Part shown: positions 1 to 6,695 of the stretch, one piece after another
Numbering within the stretch: position 1 is the first letter of the stretch
Layout of the letters: every line of letters starts with the position of its first letter
Assembly: GCA_014523665.1 (NCBI GenBank)
Contig: JAATVR010000543.1
Coordinates: 1-9,377, forward strand
Source: Nitrososphaerales archaeon TH526
Lineage (GTDB): Archaea; Thermoproteota; Nitrososphaeria; Nitrososphaerales; Nitrososphaeraceae
DNA length: 9,377 nucleotides
Direction of reading: 5' to 3'
The notes under the pieces: model-generated
The model's database searches: none
Told to the model about the DNA's origin: nothing
What the model saw: only the letters and a program-made list of their open reading frames with translations
Translations under genes and position numbers: made by a program

Positions 1-1
1 A

Positions 2-247
2 TTGGTATTATCGTCATTCATACCGCAACTTATGAAGGCTTACAAAACCAAAAAAATGTCCGATGTATCCATCCATTTGATGATTCTCATAGCAAGTGGA
101 ATGTTTCTGTGGGTTATTTATGGCCTCATCAGATCTGACCCGGTCATAATTGGAACCAATGCCGCAGGTTTTGTCCTAAACGTTAGTTTATTGGTAATGA
201 AACTTAGATATGATAAAATGCAAAATAGTACCGTAAAAACTGGTTAA
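2..247 (+). CDS. SemiSWEET (PQ-loop) sugar transporter, 5' end outside the window
   Basis: Membrane protein of the SemiSWEET/MtN3 family, which forms dimers that move small sugars across the membrane. The visible 81 residues contain the family signature FIPQLMKAYKTKKMSDVS near the N-terminus (residues 6-23: the PQ motif closing helix 1, then the basic loop). A helix with a Trp follows at about residues 26-43 (MFLWVIYGL, W37), and a third helix at about 48-67 contains an Asn (N53) where the family has its substrate-pocket Asn. Family members usually have three helices and 85-100 residues, so helix 1 is cut by the left edge. The TTG at position 2 is therefore probably not the real start. The tail after helix 3 is short and polar, and the stop is TAA. 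The substrate cannot be told from sequence. No partner gene follows. Confidence 0.82.
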   Translation: MVLSSFIPQLMKAYKTKKMSDVSIHLMILIASGMFLWVIYGLIRSDPVIIGTNAAGFVLNVSLLVMKLRYDKMQNSTVKTG

Positions 248-487
248 CATTCAATGAAATAGCGGATTATCTGGATAGAGTTGAAATACAGCAGAGTAGT
301 TAACATAACAGCTGATTAAACTTTGGAAGCTTTAATCCATACTAGTTCATTTAGCTCAAATTAGATTATGTGTTTACTCTAACTTAGTGTATAACAAGTC
401 TCATTTGTATGCTCGTTAATATTTGGTAATAATCTGGTTCTCCCACTAATCATTAATCCCAACGAAAAAATAACTCGCGTACTCAGA

Positions 488-622
488 ATGATAGAAGCTA
501 AACAGAATGGACTTTGCGTCTCTTGTAGAGGCCGAATCACATGTGATGATGCTGTTGTGAGTAGTGGACGACCAAGATATTACTATCATAAATATTGTGC
601 GATCAAACATCATATTATTTAG
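488..622 (+). CDS. Small CxxC...HxxC zinc-knuckle-like protein (44 aa)
   Basis: A short frame of 44 residues from ATG 488 to TAG 620-622. It holds four well-placed potential zinc ligands: C10 and C13 (GLCVSCRGR) and H34 and C37 (YYYHKYCAIK), a CxxC-x20-HxxC arrangement as in treble-clef or LIM-like knuckles. A further Cys is at 19. The segment is rich in Arg/Lys/Tyr, as in nucleic-acid-binding or partner-binding zinc modules. The frame is open from 395, so a longer N-terminus with a non-ATG start is possible: the codons just before the ATG read NEKITRVLR, which looks protein-like. No clear ribosome binding site is seen. Function is unknown; I infer a small zinc-binding protein of the type common in Nitrososphaeria. 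The opposite-strand frame over the same bases has no such pattern and is taken to be its shadow. Confidence 0.58.
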   Translation: MIEAKQNGLCVSCRGRITCDDAVVSSGRPRYYYHKYCAIKHHII

Positions 623-1112
623 ATGTAAATCTATCAACCAGTAATTGTTACGATCCAACAGAACATGAGTTATCCTGATATTGTCGTGGAGCTTCATACT
701 CGTTAGCAGAGCCGCTGAAGATTAACAGTATTCAGACTTGGGTATGAGGAATTAGAATGGAAGCTTACTGATGATAGCAGAAGTTGGAGGGTATCAACAA
801 CCAACTCAAGAGTGAAGTTATTCAGTTTTACGTATGATATTTCAATGAAATTGTTGACTGTACCTAATAAATAGTTGCATACTAATACGATATATGAAAT
901 CAGACTTATTAAAACAAAAATATCTTCGAAAGAGAATGGTCCCAACATCTGCCATAGTGATATGTATTGGAGCAATTCTGTAACTATCTGATACAGTGTC
1001 TAAAAGATAGGTTTGCTACTGCGGAGGTAGCAGTGTCTAAAAGTCTATATCTCGAAATATTTTGGTCATTCAATGATGTTGTGCAAGTATGTATTAGATA
1101 AGACAACGAGTC
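623..1112. other. Gene-poor stretch with short coding-like fragments
   Basis: No gene I can recognise. Two plus-strand pieces look mildly protein-like. The first is open from 719 to TAG 872-874 and includes ELEWKLTDDSRSWRVS, but it has no usable start before an internal ATG. The second, ATG 894 to TAA 981-983 (29 codons), has a basic N-terminus (MKSDLLKQKYLRKR) followed by a hydrophobic tail (SAIVICIGAIL), like a truncated membrane protein. They may be remnants of one or two decayed genes or may be chance. The minus-strand frame 703-975 is hydrophobic but shows no motif and is not called. A hairpin and a short direct repeat lie at its 3' end. Confidence 0.4.
994..1043. repeat. 13-bp direct repeat flanking a hairpin
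   Basis: CAGTGTCTAAAAG occurs at 994-1006 and again at 1031-1043, exactly 37 bp apart. Between them TGCTAC (1014-1019) and GTAGCA (1027-1032) form a 6-bp inverted repeat around a 7-base loop, and the right arm overlaps the second copy. The arrangement could be a protein-binding site, the scar of a small insertion (13 bp is longer than most target-site duplications), or a slippage product. Only two copies exist, so it is not an array. Confidence 0.6.
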
Positions 1113-1222
1113 GATGCACTCATATCCCTTAGATAAGAACAATATCAGTCAGGTTCATTTCTTCACTCGACTAATTGTTCGCACAACGACACTTTATCTA
1201 ATCTTGCTAATAATACATTACC

Positions 1223-1314
1223 CCCGTTTACCTGCGATCATAGAACATATAGATGACTTCGCAAGTAACCCGTTTACCTGCGATCATCGAAGATATAGGT
1301 GACTTCGCAAGTAT
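1223..1314. repeat. 46-bp imperfect tandem duplication (two copies)
   Basis: Copies at 1223-1268 and 1269-1314 begin with CCCGTTTACCTGCGATCAT and end with TGACTTCGCAAGTA; 42 of 46 positions are identical. Since 46 is not a multiple of three, the same peptide is readable from both copies but in different frames: RLPAIIEHIDDFAS from copy 1 (in the frame opened at 1114) and RLPAIIEDIGDFAS from copy 2 (in the frame of the peptide gene ending at 1423). Each copy also contains TGCGA and TCGCA as inverted arms about 20 bases apart. Removing one copy would join the frame opened at 1114 to the downstream peptide frame, giving a predicted 87-residue ancestor. Confidence 0.85.
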
Positions 1315-1423
1315 GACTCACTTAAACGCGTGGGGGAAGTGCACAACATATGCGGCTGCCGGAGGGTTTGTATCGGATGGACTTGGTGCGGTTGTCGGGT
1401 TACTGCTTTGTCAAACTATGTGA
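1253..1423 (+). CDS. Small glycine-zipper peptide with acidic leader-like N-terminus (56 aa, or 36 aa from the inner ATG)
   Basis: The frame runs from ATG 1253 (in the first repeat copy) to TGA 1421-1423. An inner ATG at 1313 would give a 36-residue form. The N-terminal 20 residues come mostly from the repeat and read as an acidic helix (LPAIIEDIGDFAS). The rest carries a Trp, two Cys (residues 10 and 33 of the short form) and, between them, AAAGGFVSDGLGAVVGLLLC, a glycine-zipper membrane-helix pattern. The coding segment is visibly richer in G+C than its surroundings because of its Gly/Ala/Val codons, which supports real coding. Small amphipathic precursors of class II bacteriocins look broadly like this, but no exporter, peptidase or immunity gene is nearby, so that label is only a possibility; a small membrane protein or the tail of a broken larger gene is equally possible. 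Which start is used is unclear, because the tandem duplication moved the 5' half out of frame. Confidence 0.42.
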   Translation: MTSQVTRLPAIIEDIGDFASMTHLNAWGKCTTYAAAGGFVSDGLGAVVGLLLCQTM

Positions 1424-1478
1424 TACAATTTAACCCTGCAATATCAGACCCTATTAAGTATACAATTTTTTGACCAAA

Positions 1479-1728
1479 TTATCGATTCCCCACTAATTCC
1501 AGGTCCATTAAATCAGATTCATCCTCTGAAAAATAAATATCTTTCTCCATGTTTTGAATCCAATGAGGCGAAGCTTTTCTCATCTTTAGTTGCATTCATA
1601 GTAATCTTGATGGAATTGCCGTTGAATCCTTCGCCTTGCGACATATAAAGACTCAGACTAATCTTTCTTTTTCTATAACTATTTCTGATCTGATGGTACG
1701 AGAGATCACATCCTAAGAACAATGCCAC
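1479..1728 (-). CDS. Small unrecognised gene, readable in two overlapping frames (possible frameshift)
   Basis: From ATG at 1728 one frame gives 69 residues ending RYLFFRG at the stop near 1519. It has a basic centre (NSYRKRKISLSLYMSQGEG) and a polar C-terminal half (ATKDEKSFASLDSKHGE). From ATG at 1595 a second frame gives 38 residues ending in an acidic tail, SEDESDLMDLELVGNR, with TAA at 1481-1479. Dropping one base from the A5 run at 1529-1533 (T5 on the coding strand) joins the two into one roughly 83-residue protein ending in that acidic tail. That makes an indel in a homopolymer a reasonable explanation. I do not recognise the product. It is divergent from the HTH gene at 1884, with an operator-like palindrome between them. 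Confidence 0.35.
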
Positions 1729-1765
1729 ATATTGGAAAATTTAACATTTATCTTTAGTAAGTGCG

Positions 1766-1779
1766 AATTGAGCTCAATT
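1766..1779. promoter_or_regulatory. 14-bp perfect palindrome, operator candidate
   Basis: AATTGAGCTCAATT is a perfect 14-bp palindrome in the gap between the divergent minus-strand gene starting at 1728 and the HTH gene starting at 1884. It lies 38 bp from the first start and about 105 bp from the second. Perfect symmetry and position suit a binding site for a dimeric regulator, perhaps the neighbouring HTH protein. No second copy was found in the window, so this is inference. Confidence 0.35.
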
Positions 1780-1883
1780 TGATACCAGACTGCAATAGTA
1801 AATTTCAATAAATAGCGTAATATTTTCACATGATATCACATAATAGCAAAAGCTAAATCTTATAGATACAAATGATATTGATA

Positions 1884-2687
1884 ATGGATAAAAAGCAAAA
1901 GGAAGCTCTCATCGTAGCATTAGCTGAAAAAGGAGCGACCTACAGGGAGATTACTAAGAGGGCTGGGGTATCTCCAAACACGATCAAGGCAGTATTGAAT
2001 AGAGCTGGTCTTGACGAAACTACTTCAATATCTTCCAGAGCTTTCGAGCTTTTATGTCCAGCAAAAGACGCCGTTAGATGTAGCTATAGCATTAAATCTC
2101 GAAGCCGAAGATGCAATAAAATATTACAAAGAATTCCTGATGCTTCTGGGAATTACTGAGTTTACAAAGGTGTACTTACTGGTCAAGGACAATCCCATCC
2201 AGTTTGTAAATCTTTTCAAATTATCTCAAAATTTAGGAATGGGTGATGGTGAAGTAGCAGAGCTGCTCAAGATCGCAAACGGATATCTTCCCAGAGTTAG
2301 ATTTGAATATGATAGAGTCAAGAATGAACTAAATTCATGGAAAGCTGAAATAAGTAATGCAGCCCGAATCTATCAACAATTCTGCGACCGAAATCTAGCA
2401 TTAAAAAATAGAGAAGACGAGCTTCAGTTGAGTGTCAATGATTTGGAAATCAAAGAGAATGAATTGCAGAAGACTATTAGAAGACTCGAACAACACATTT
2501 CAGTGCTTGAAAATAATGTCAACACCGCTAACCTAAATCCAGAAGTTAATCAAGAGGATATTATCTTAACGAATGATGAGTTAATACCATCACTTGTCAT
2601 AAGAATGAAAATGAAATGCCTGATTATCATTTCCAATCTGAGTCATCATATAGGAAGTTAATTTTTGATACTAAAGACCTCTTTTAG
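1884..2687 (+). pseudogene. HTH plus coiled-coil DNA-binding protein, broken by two compensating frameshifts
   Basis: The start at 1884 gives MDKKQKEALIVALAEKGATY, followed by a helix-turn-helix (YREITKRAGVSPNTIKAVLNRAG, about residues 20-42). The frame then turns to nonsense after SSRAFEL. The next frame picks up immediately as YVQQKTPLDVAIALNLEAED, so one extra T in the T4 run 2050-2053 explains the break. This middle frame continues with a conserved-looking globular part (LLKIANGYLPRVRFEYDRVK) and a long coiled coil (about 2320-2520). Near 2580-2600 coding-like sequence returns to the original frame, giving NENEMPDYHFQSESSYRKLI and then FDTKDLF with TAG at 2685-2687. The repaired protein would be about 267 residues. 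I recall similar HTH/coiled-coil proteins as multicopy in Nitrososphaeria, with no known function; a regulator or chromatin-type DNA binder is inferred. The upstream ATG at 1872 would add only MILI. A/T-rich CTTATAGAT at about 1859-1867 may be its box A. As read, it makes a 95-residue truncated product. Confidence 0.72.
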
Positions 2688-2790
2688 ACGCCTAGTTCCC
2701 TTAAAGCATAACAAGATTGCATATTATCGAATATTCTTTTAGAATGAAAATGATTAACTCTTATAGCTGACTTTATTATAATAATACAGG

Positions 2791-2982
2791 ATGGGATTAT
2801 TTGGCTTCATTTTATTGGTAGTGATCATATTAGCTATATTGGGTTTGGGATGGGAAACCTTCTCTTCCGGAGTTATTAGTGGATTTGATAAAGCTCTAGA
2901 CGTTGGTACGCCTGTCATCAAGAACTTGACACAAGAAGCCAGAGATTACGTAGATAGCTCAGAGCAGCTAAAGACTACTTGA
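2791..2982 (+). CDS. Small single-helix membrane protein (63 aa)
   Basis: The product opens directly into a strong transmembrane helix (GLFGFILLVVIILAILGLGW, about residues 2-21). A Ser/Gly-rich turn and a polar, probably amphipathic tail follow (KNLTQEARDYVDSSEQLKTT). The N-terminal Met-Gly-Leu-Phe and the W-x-T/S-F-x-S-G-V-I segment resemble short membrane proteins I associate with Nitrososphaeria, where several copies often occur, but I cannot name a family. There is no signal-peptidase site, so the helix is probably an anchor. A box A-like TTATAGC at 2761-2767 lies about 27 bp before the ATG, as expected for a leaderless transcript. No Shine-Dalgarno sequence is seen. It stands alone 104 bp after the broken HTH gene. 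Confidence 0.66.
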   Translation: MGLFGFILLVVIILAILGLGWETFSSGVISGFDKALDVGTPVIKNLTQEARDYVDSSEQLKTT

Positions 2983-3181
2983 TAAGCGATCTGAATACTA
3001 CTTTATCATTTTCTATTATTTAAGGGATACCAGTCTTCCACATGAAAACCGATATCATGATCTCCCATTATAAAAACTTGAGTTGGTCACACTTAACAAT
3101 ATTAAAATGGAGAAAAGATAAAGATTGAATATTTCAATTAGGTTTTAGATATTCCGAACGATTCCCTAAAATAGAAAAGGA

Positions 3182-3412
3182 TTAGAACGATAAACTGAAT
3201 TTTTGTGTTAAAAGTGAGATCTGTGAGAATATTATCTTATCAGTATTACTTTCCATAGAATAAGAGTGAATTACGGAAGGTTGTTTATCTGTATATGCGT
3301 ACTGTAATTTCTTCTTTTTAGACTTCTTACGCTTTAGGTAGGCTGTTAAATACATAAGGTAGATTGTAAATCCGAACAAGGTGTACACTTCGCATTTCCC
3401 CACTAATAACAT
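3182..3412 (-). CDS. Possible small membrane protein with polybasic stretch (76 aa)
   Basis: The minus-strand frame starts MLLVGKCEVY and contains one hydrophobic helix (about residues 9-26, TLFGFTIYLMYLTAYL). The strongly basic run KRKKSKKKK follows at residues 27-35, then a polar C-terminal part. A helix followed by Lys/Arg obeys the positive-inside rule, with the basic tail in the cytoplasm, and could touch nucleic acid or acidic lipid. No family is recognised. The C-terminal third (IIFSQISLLTQKFSLSF) is less convincing and could be read-through of non-coding DNA. It may be a real small protein, but AT-rich DNA can produce such frames by chance. Confidence 0.3.
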   Translation of the reverse strand: MLLVGKCEVYTLFGFTIYLMYLTAYLKRKKSKKKKLQYAYTDKQPSVIHSYSMESNTDKIIFSQISLLTQKFSLSF

Positions 3413-3859
3413 AGCGTATCTTCTAAATTTGATTGCTACCTGTATGTATAGTGAATGAAATGAAGAACCAACATCTACGATGAGGATTTGTTATAGAACA
3501 ATGTTTATCGGTTTCGGTTCATATGACGGAGCGCAGATGGTATGTATGAAAATATGATGGGTCTTGCACCAAGTTTTTTGGTTCTACATATGAGCGTGGA
3601 TACCTTGGCATAAACGTAGAAAATGTTGATGCTGATACATAACAGATAGATGGTATTTGAGTGATTGCTATGCTATCATCAGAGATATTAGGATTGTTAA
3701 TCAGCTGTACCTGTAACAGAGTTGATAATCAAGCATAGTCGTATGTACTGTTATATTTATAATGTCTAGACTAAAGGCAGGGATTCTTGAGTAGTTCAAT
3801 AACTATAAAACAAAATTTAGATTTTATCTATTTCTATAGAGAGCTCTCTCATTCCTTCC
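3413..3859. other. 447-bp intergenic stretch without a recognisable gene
   Basis: Nothing firm is seen. Two short plus-strand pieces look weakly coding: MFIGFGSYDGAQMVCMKI (just after 3500) and, in another frame ending at TAA 3640-3642, FFGSTYERGYLGINVENVD, which has no start codon. Together they could be the remnant of a small decayed gene. AGAACCA (about 3464) and TGGTTCT (about 3579) form distant inverted arms, too weak to interpret. The right end holds the candidate cdc48 terminator. Confidence 0.45.
3838..3849 (-). terminator. Candidate 3' end signal of cdc48
   Basis: AGAGAGCTCTCT is a perfect 12-bp palindrome 10 bp beyond the cdc48 stop codon. On the coding (minus) strand it is followed within about 25 bases by a T-rich stretch (AAATTTTGTTTTAT). 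Archaeal termination depends mainly on the T-rich tract, so that tract is the more likely signal and the short hairpin an aid. This is inference from position and composition. Confidence 0.35.
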
Positions 3860-6076
3860 TTATCTAAAATGTGATAAATTCATTTTCTCTTCTGGTTTCA
3901 TCTCTCTTTGTCTTCTTACGTTTTTAACAGCATCTTCGAAATGTCTCATAGACACACGTGCTTCTGACGTATGTTTTAATGCTTCTTCAGGAGATGGATA
4001 TTTCTGAATATAATCATGTAAAACTAAAGATACGGCAGTATTTGCAACTGAGGATACATCCGCTCCACTAAACCCTTCTGTCATATCTACTAATCTCTTT
4101 AGATCTATATCATCGCTAATTGGTTTTCCTTTAACGTGAATCTGTAGGATTCTTTCTCTTGTATTCTTGTCAGGATTGGGTATGTAAATAATCTTATCAA
4201 AACGTCCAGGCCTCAGTAAAGCGGTATCCATCATGTCTACTCTATTAGTTGCAGCTATTACAACGACATCGTGAATCTCCTGCATGCCATCCATTTCTGT
4301 TAATAGTTGCGACATCATTCGTTCTGAACTGGAATGACCACCAAAACCTTCCATCCCTCCTCCTCTGATAGGCGCAATAGAATCAACCTCATCGAAGAAA
4401 ATAACACATGGTGAAGCTTGCCTTGCCTTTCTAAAAATATCTCTAATTCCTTTTTCAGACTCTCCTACCCATTTTGACATGAGCTCTGGACCCTTAATAC
4501 TAATAAAATTCGCCTCTGATTCCGTTGCTACTGCCTTTGCAAGCATAGTCTTACCTGTACCTGAAGGCCCATGCAACAATATCCCCTTTGGTACGGTATG
4601 CCCAAGCTGCTTGTACATTTCTGGAAAACGCATGGGCCACTCTACTGCTTCCTGTAATTCTCGTTTGACTGTTTCCAAACCACCAATGTCATCCCATCTA
4701 ACGTCTGGCGGCTCGACATATACCTCTCTAAGCGCCGATGGCATTATCTCTCTTATTGCATTCTCAAAATCATTTTTTTGTATAATTAACTTTTGTAATG
4801 TTTCTGGCGAAACTTTCTCTTCTTGTAAATTAAGCTCAGGAAGTAACCTTCTCAAACACTTCATTGCTGCTTCTTTGCACAGATACTCTAGATCTGCTCC
4901 TACAAATCCATGTGTAACAGCTGCAATTCTGTCTTGATCTACATCCTTGTCCAGAGGCATATTTCTCGTATGTATTTGTAATACTTCTAATCTGCCACGC
5001 TTATCAGGTACTCTGATCTCAATTTCTCTGTCAAATCTACCAGGTCTGCGTAACGCAGGATCTAGTGCATTAGGCCTATTAGTTGCCGCGATGACTACGA
5101 CTTTTCCTCTTGCCTCCAAACCATCCATCACTGATAATAGCTGTGAAACTACCCTTCGCTCTACTTCTCCGGTTACCTCTTCTCTTTTTGGAGCAATGGA
5201 ATCTATTTCATCTACGAATATTATGGAAGGGGCTTTTTCTCTTGCTTCCTTGAATATCTCCCTTAAGCGTGCTTCAGATTCCCCATAAAACTTACTCATT
5301 ATTTCAGGTCCAGATATACTGATGAAATGAGAATTGCTTTCATTAGCTACTGCTTTTGCTAGTAATGTCTTGCCAGTCCCAGGAGGTCCATGCAATAGTA
5401 CACCTTTGGGAGCTTCTATGCCAAGTTTTTCAAATATCTCAGGATGCCTAAGTGGAAGTTCAATTGTTTCTCTTACTCTTTGAATAACATCTTTTAAGCC
5501 GCCGATGTCTTCGTAGGCTATGCCCTGTGTATCTGCGCCTCGCAGGACACCACTAGATGTCGTTATATTGAATTGTGTCTTCTGACTCACGAGCACTGCA
5601 TCGGAGGCAGGAGGTGAAACACCAATAACTTGAAAGGTGAGTCTCCCACCAAAGTAAGGAACCATGACATTATCACCTTTTATCATAGGAACATCTTCAA
5701 GCGCATCAGCGAGGTATCGTTCATCAATTGGAGGCACAGCCTCTAGCGGCGCGACGATTACTTTTTCAGCTGGAACTGCCTTTATCTTTCTTACAACTAC
5801 AGTATCACCTATAGCAACTCCTGCATTATTTCTTACAAGGCCATCAACTCGAATTATTCCTTTACCTTCATCAGAAGGGTATAAAGGTAGACATTTGGCA
5901 ACGGTTCTCCTGTGACTCTTGTTCTTTTCACCCCCTTTAATCTCAATGAGATCTCCAGTGGAAGCGCTAAGAGAATCCATCGAATCATAGTCGATGCGGG
6001 CTACACCTCTGCCAACATCTCTAGTGTAAGCTTCAAGTATTTTTAGATCGAGATTTAATGTATTGTTAGCGGCCAT
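3860..6076 (-). CDS. cdc48: Cdc48/VAT-type AAA+ unfoldase, two ATPase rings
   Basis: Hexameric ATP-driven protein unfoldase, homologous to eukaryotic p97/Cdc48 and Thermoplasma VAT. In archaea it feeds substrates to the 20S proteasome and remodels complexes in the cytoplasm. The 738 residues match full family length. The N-domain spans about 1-175, including the conserved [18 protein letters not shown]. Ring D1 has Walker A GPPGTGKT (230-237), Walker B IIFVDEID (285-292), sensor N333 and arginine fingers R344/R347. Ring D2 has GPSGTGKT (503-510), VIFFDEVD (558-565), N611 and R622/R625. All catalytic residues are present in both rings. The D2 Walker A has Ser where Pro is usual, a position not expected to abolish ATP binding. 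The tail NLSHFR resembles the HbYX proteasome-docking motif with Phe for Tyr. The ATG at 6076 lies at the usual distance before the N-domain. It is transcribed alone, with its own box A near 6126 and a palindrome plus T-rich tract after the stop. Confidence 0.98.
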   Translation of the reverse strand: MAANNTLNLDLKILEAYTRDVGRGVARIDYDSMDSLSASTGDLIEIKGGEKNKSHRRTVAKCLPLYPSDEGKGIIRVDGLVRNNAGVAIGDTVVVRKIKAVPAEKVIVAPLEAVPPIDERYLADALEDVPMIKGDNVMVPYFGGRLTFQVIGVSPPASDAVLVSQKTQFNITTSSGVLRGADTQGIAYEDIGGLKDVIQRVRETIELPLRHPEIFEKLGIEAPKGVLLHGPPGTGKTLLAKAVANESNSHFISISGPEIMSKFYGESEARLREIFKEAREKAPSIIFVDEIDSIAPKREEVTGEVERRVVSQLLSVMDGLEARGKVVVIAATNRPNALDPALRRPGRFDREIEIRVPDKRGRLEVLQIHTRNMPLDKDVDQDRIAAVTHGFVGADLEYLCKEAAMKCLRRLLPELNLQEEKVSPETLQKLIIQKNDFENAIREIMPSALREVYVEPPDVRWDDIGGLETVKRELQEAVEWPMRFPEMYKQLGHTVPKGILLHGPSGTGKTMLAKAVATESEANFISIKGPELMSKWVGESEKGIRDIFRKARQASPCVIFFDEVDSIAPIRGGGMEGFGGHSSSERMMSQLLTEMDGMQEIHDVVVIAATNRVDMMDTALLRPGRFDKIIYIPNPDKNTRERILQIHVKGKPISDDIDLKRLVDMTEGFSGADVSSVANTAVSLVLHDYIQKYPSPEEALKHTSEARVSMRHFEDAVKNVRRQREMKPEEKMNLSHFR

Positions 6077-6480
6077 ATCAATAGTCTTCTCGGTTGATCC
6101 TTATACAGCTTTGCGAATCTGTATTTATTAAGTGAAATATTTTTAATGAATATAATCTCAATGTTTCTGTCATATGGGAATCCAAATAAGCTAATTTGTG
6201 AATCCAAACCAACTATCAATTATCCTAGCAAACTTCATCCATATCAAAGCTAACCATTCACCATATTTGGAAATAATGCCTTCAGCATCCTTTCTATTAG
6301 TATTAGACGTTAACAAACATCTAATCTGTCGTTACCACGACATACAATGCAACTTCTTCCTTTTTCATGATATAACTACAAATGCAAGCTACTTAACTGT
6401 ATGGATAGCTAAGCGTGATTACTATTGATGACTGTATACCGATTACTGATATAGGCATAACACGATCATAATATTGTATT
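6077..6480. other. Intergenic region upstream of cdc48 and the sufB remnant
   Basis: It holds the cdc48 promoter at its left end; nothing else is firm. A GTG-started plus-strand frame at 6198-6428 gives 76 residues without motif, bias or homology I recognise, and is treated as chance. The right end lies directly before the ATG of the sufB fragment and has A/T-rich blocks (for example around 6468-6480) that could be what is left of a promoter. Confidence 0.5.
6121..6132 (-). promoter_or_regulatory. Predicted box A promoter of cdc48
   Basis: On the coding strand CTTAATAAATAC sits about 50 bp before the cdc48 ATG. Archaeal transcription usually starts about 25 bp after box A, near 6100, which would leave a leader of about 24 bases. 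AAGGATC is in this leader but too far from the ATG to be a normal ribosome binding site. Confidence 0.5.
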
Positions 6481-6662
6481 ATGACAATTGCAGATATACA
6501 TATAGACTATAGTAAGTACGACTTCAATGATTCAACTGAAGATTATGTCTTTGAGTAAGAAAGGACTTGCTAAAGAAACTGTTGAAGAGATTAGCAGGCT
6601 AAAGGCGAACCCAATTGGATGAAGAAATTTAGGTTAAGGTCCTATAGTGTTTTTATGAGCAG
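6481..6662 (+). pseudogene. sufB: 5' fragment of sufB (Fe-S cluster scaffold), with two indels
   Basis: SufB is the scaffold partner of the SufBCD complex that assembles Fe-S clusters; intact proteins have about 460-480 residues. Here only the N-terminal 60 or so remain, in three consecutive frames. ATG 6481 gives MTIADIHIDYSKYDFNDS and TEDYVFE, then TAA. A second frame then gives KKGLAKETVEEISRLKANP, and a third gives WMKKFRLRSYSVFM. Lined up, these follow the known SufB N-terminus: the acidic/aromatic opening, then KGLS-x-E-x-V-x-E-I-S-R-x-K, then E-W-M-x-x-F-R-L-R-S-Y. The two breaks need a loss of about two bases near 6556 and one base near 6615. Homology stops at about 6662, where another sequence begins. 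There is no sufC or sufD beside it, so this is a detached, dead copy; a working sufB must exist elsewhere. Confidence 0.8.
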
Positions 6663-6695
6663 ATATCTGAACATTTCTTACTAAACGAGTCAAGG

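Noticed and set aside
446..697. Minus-strand 83-residue frame
   Set aside because: It overlaps the zinc-knuckle gene on the other strand and shows no motif; the plus-strand frame has correctly spaced Cys/His ligands.
703..975. Minus-strand 90-residue hydrophobic frame
   Set aside because: Low-complexity Leu/Ser/Ile/Val content is typical of antisense AT-rich DNA. It has no clear helix pattern or start signal, and the plus strand looks at least as coding.
1223..1314. CRISPR-like repeat
   Set aside because: Only two directly abutting copies with no spacer and no cas gene nearby; it is a tandem duplication.
3042..3128. 28-codon plus-strand frame starting MKTDIMISHYKNLSW
   Set aside because: Too short and without motif, promoter or composition bias to separate from chance.
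441..3407. CCCACTAAT recurring at about 442, 1489 and 3399 on the plus strand
   Set aside because: Matches of this length are expected by chance several times in 9 kb, and the three contexts (intergenic, gene end, gene start) do not agree on a role.
4479..5915. Plus-strand open frames at 4479-4937, 4947-5288 and 5664-5915
   Set aside because: They lie wholly antisense to the Cdc48 gene, are Ser/Thr-rich mirror translations of its conserved motifs, and have no domain of their own.
6198..6428. Plus-strand 76-residue frame with GTG start
   Set aside because: No family features, no promoter or ribosome binding site, and a composition like random AT-rich sequence.
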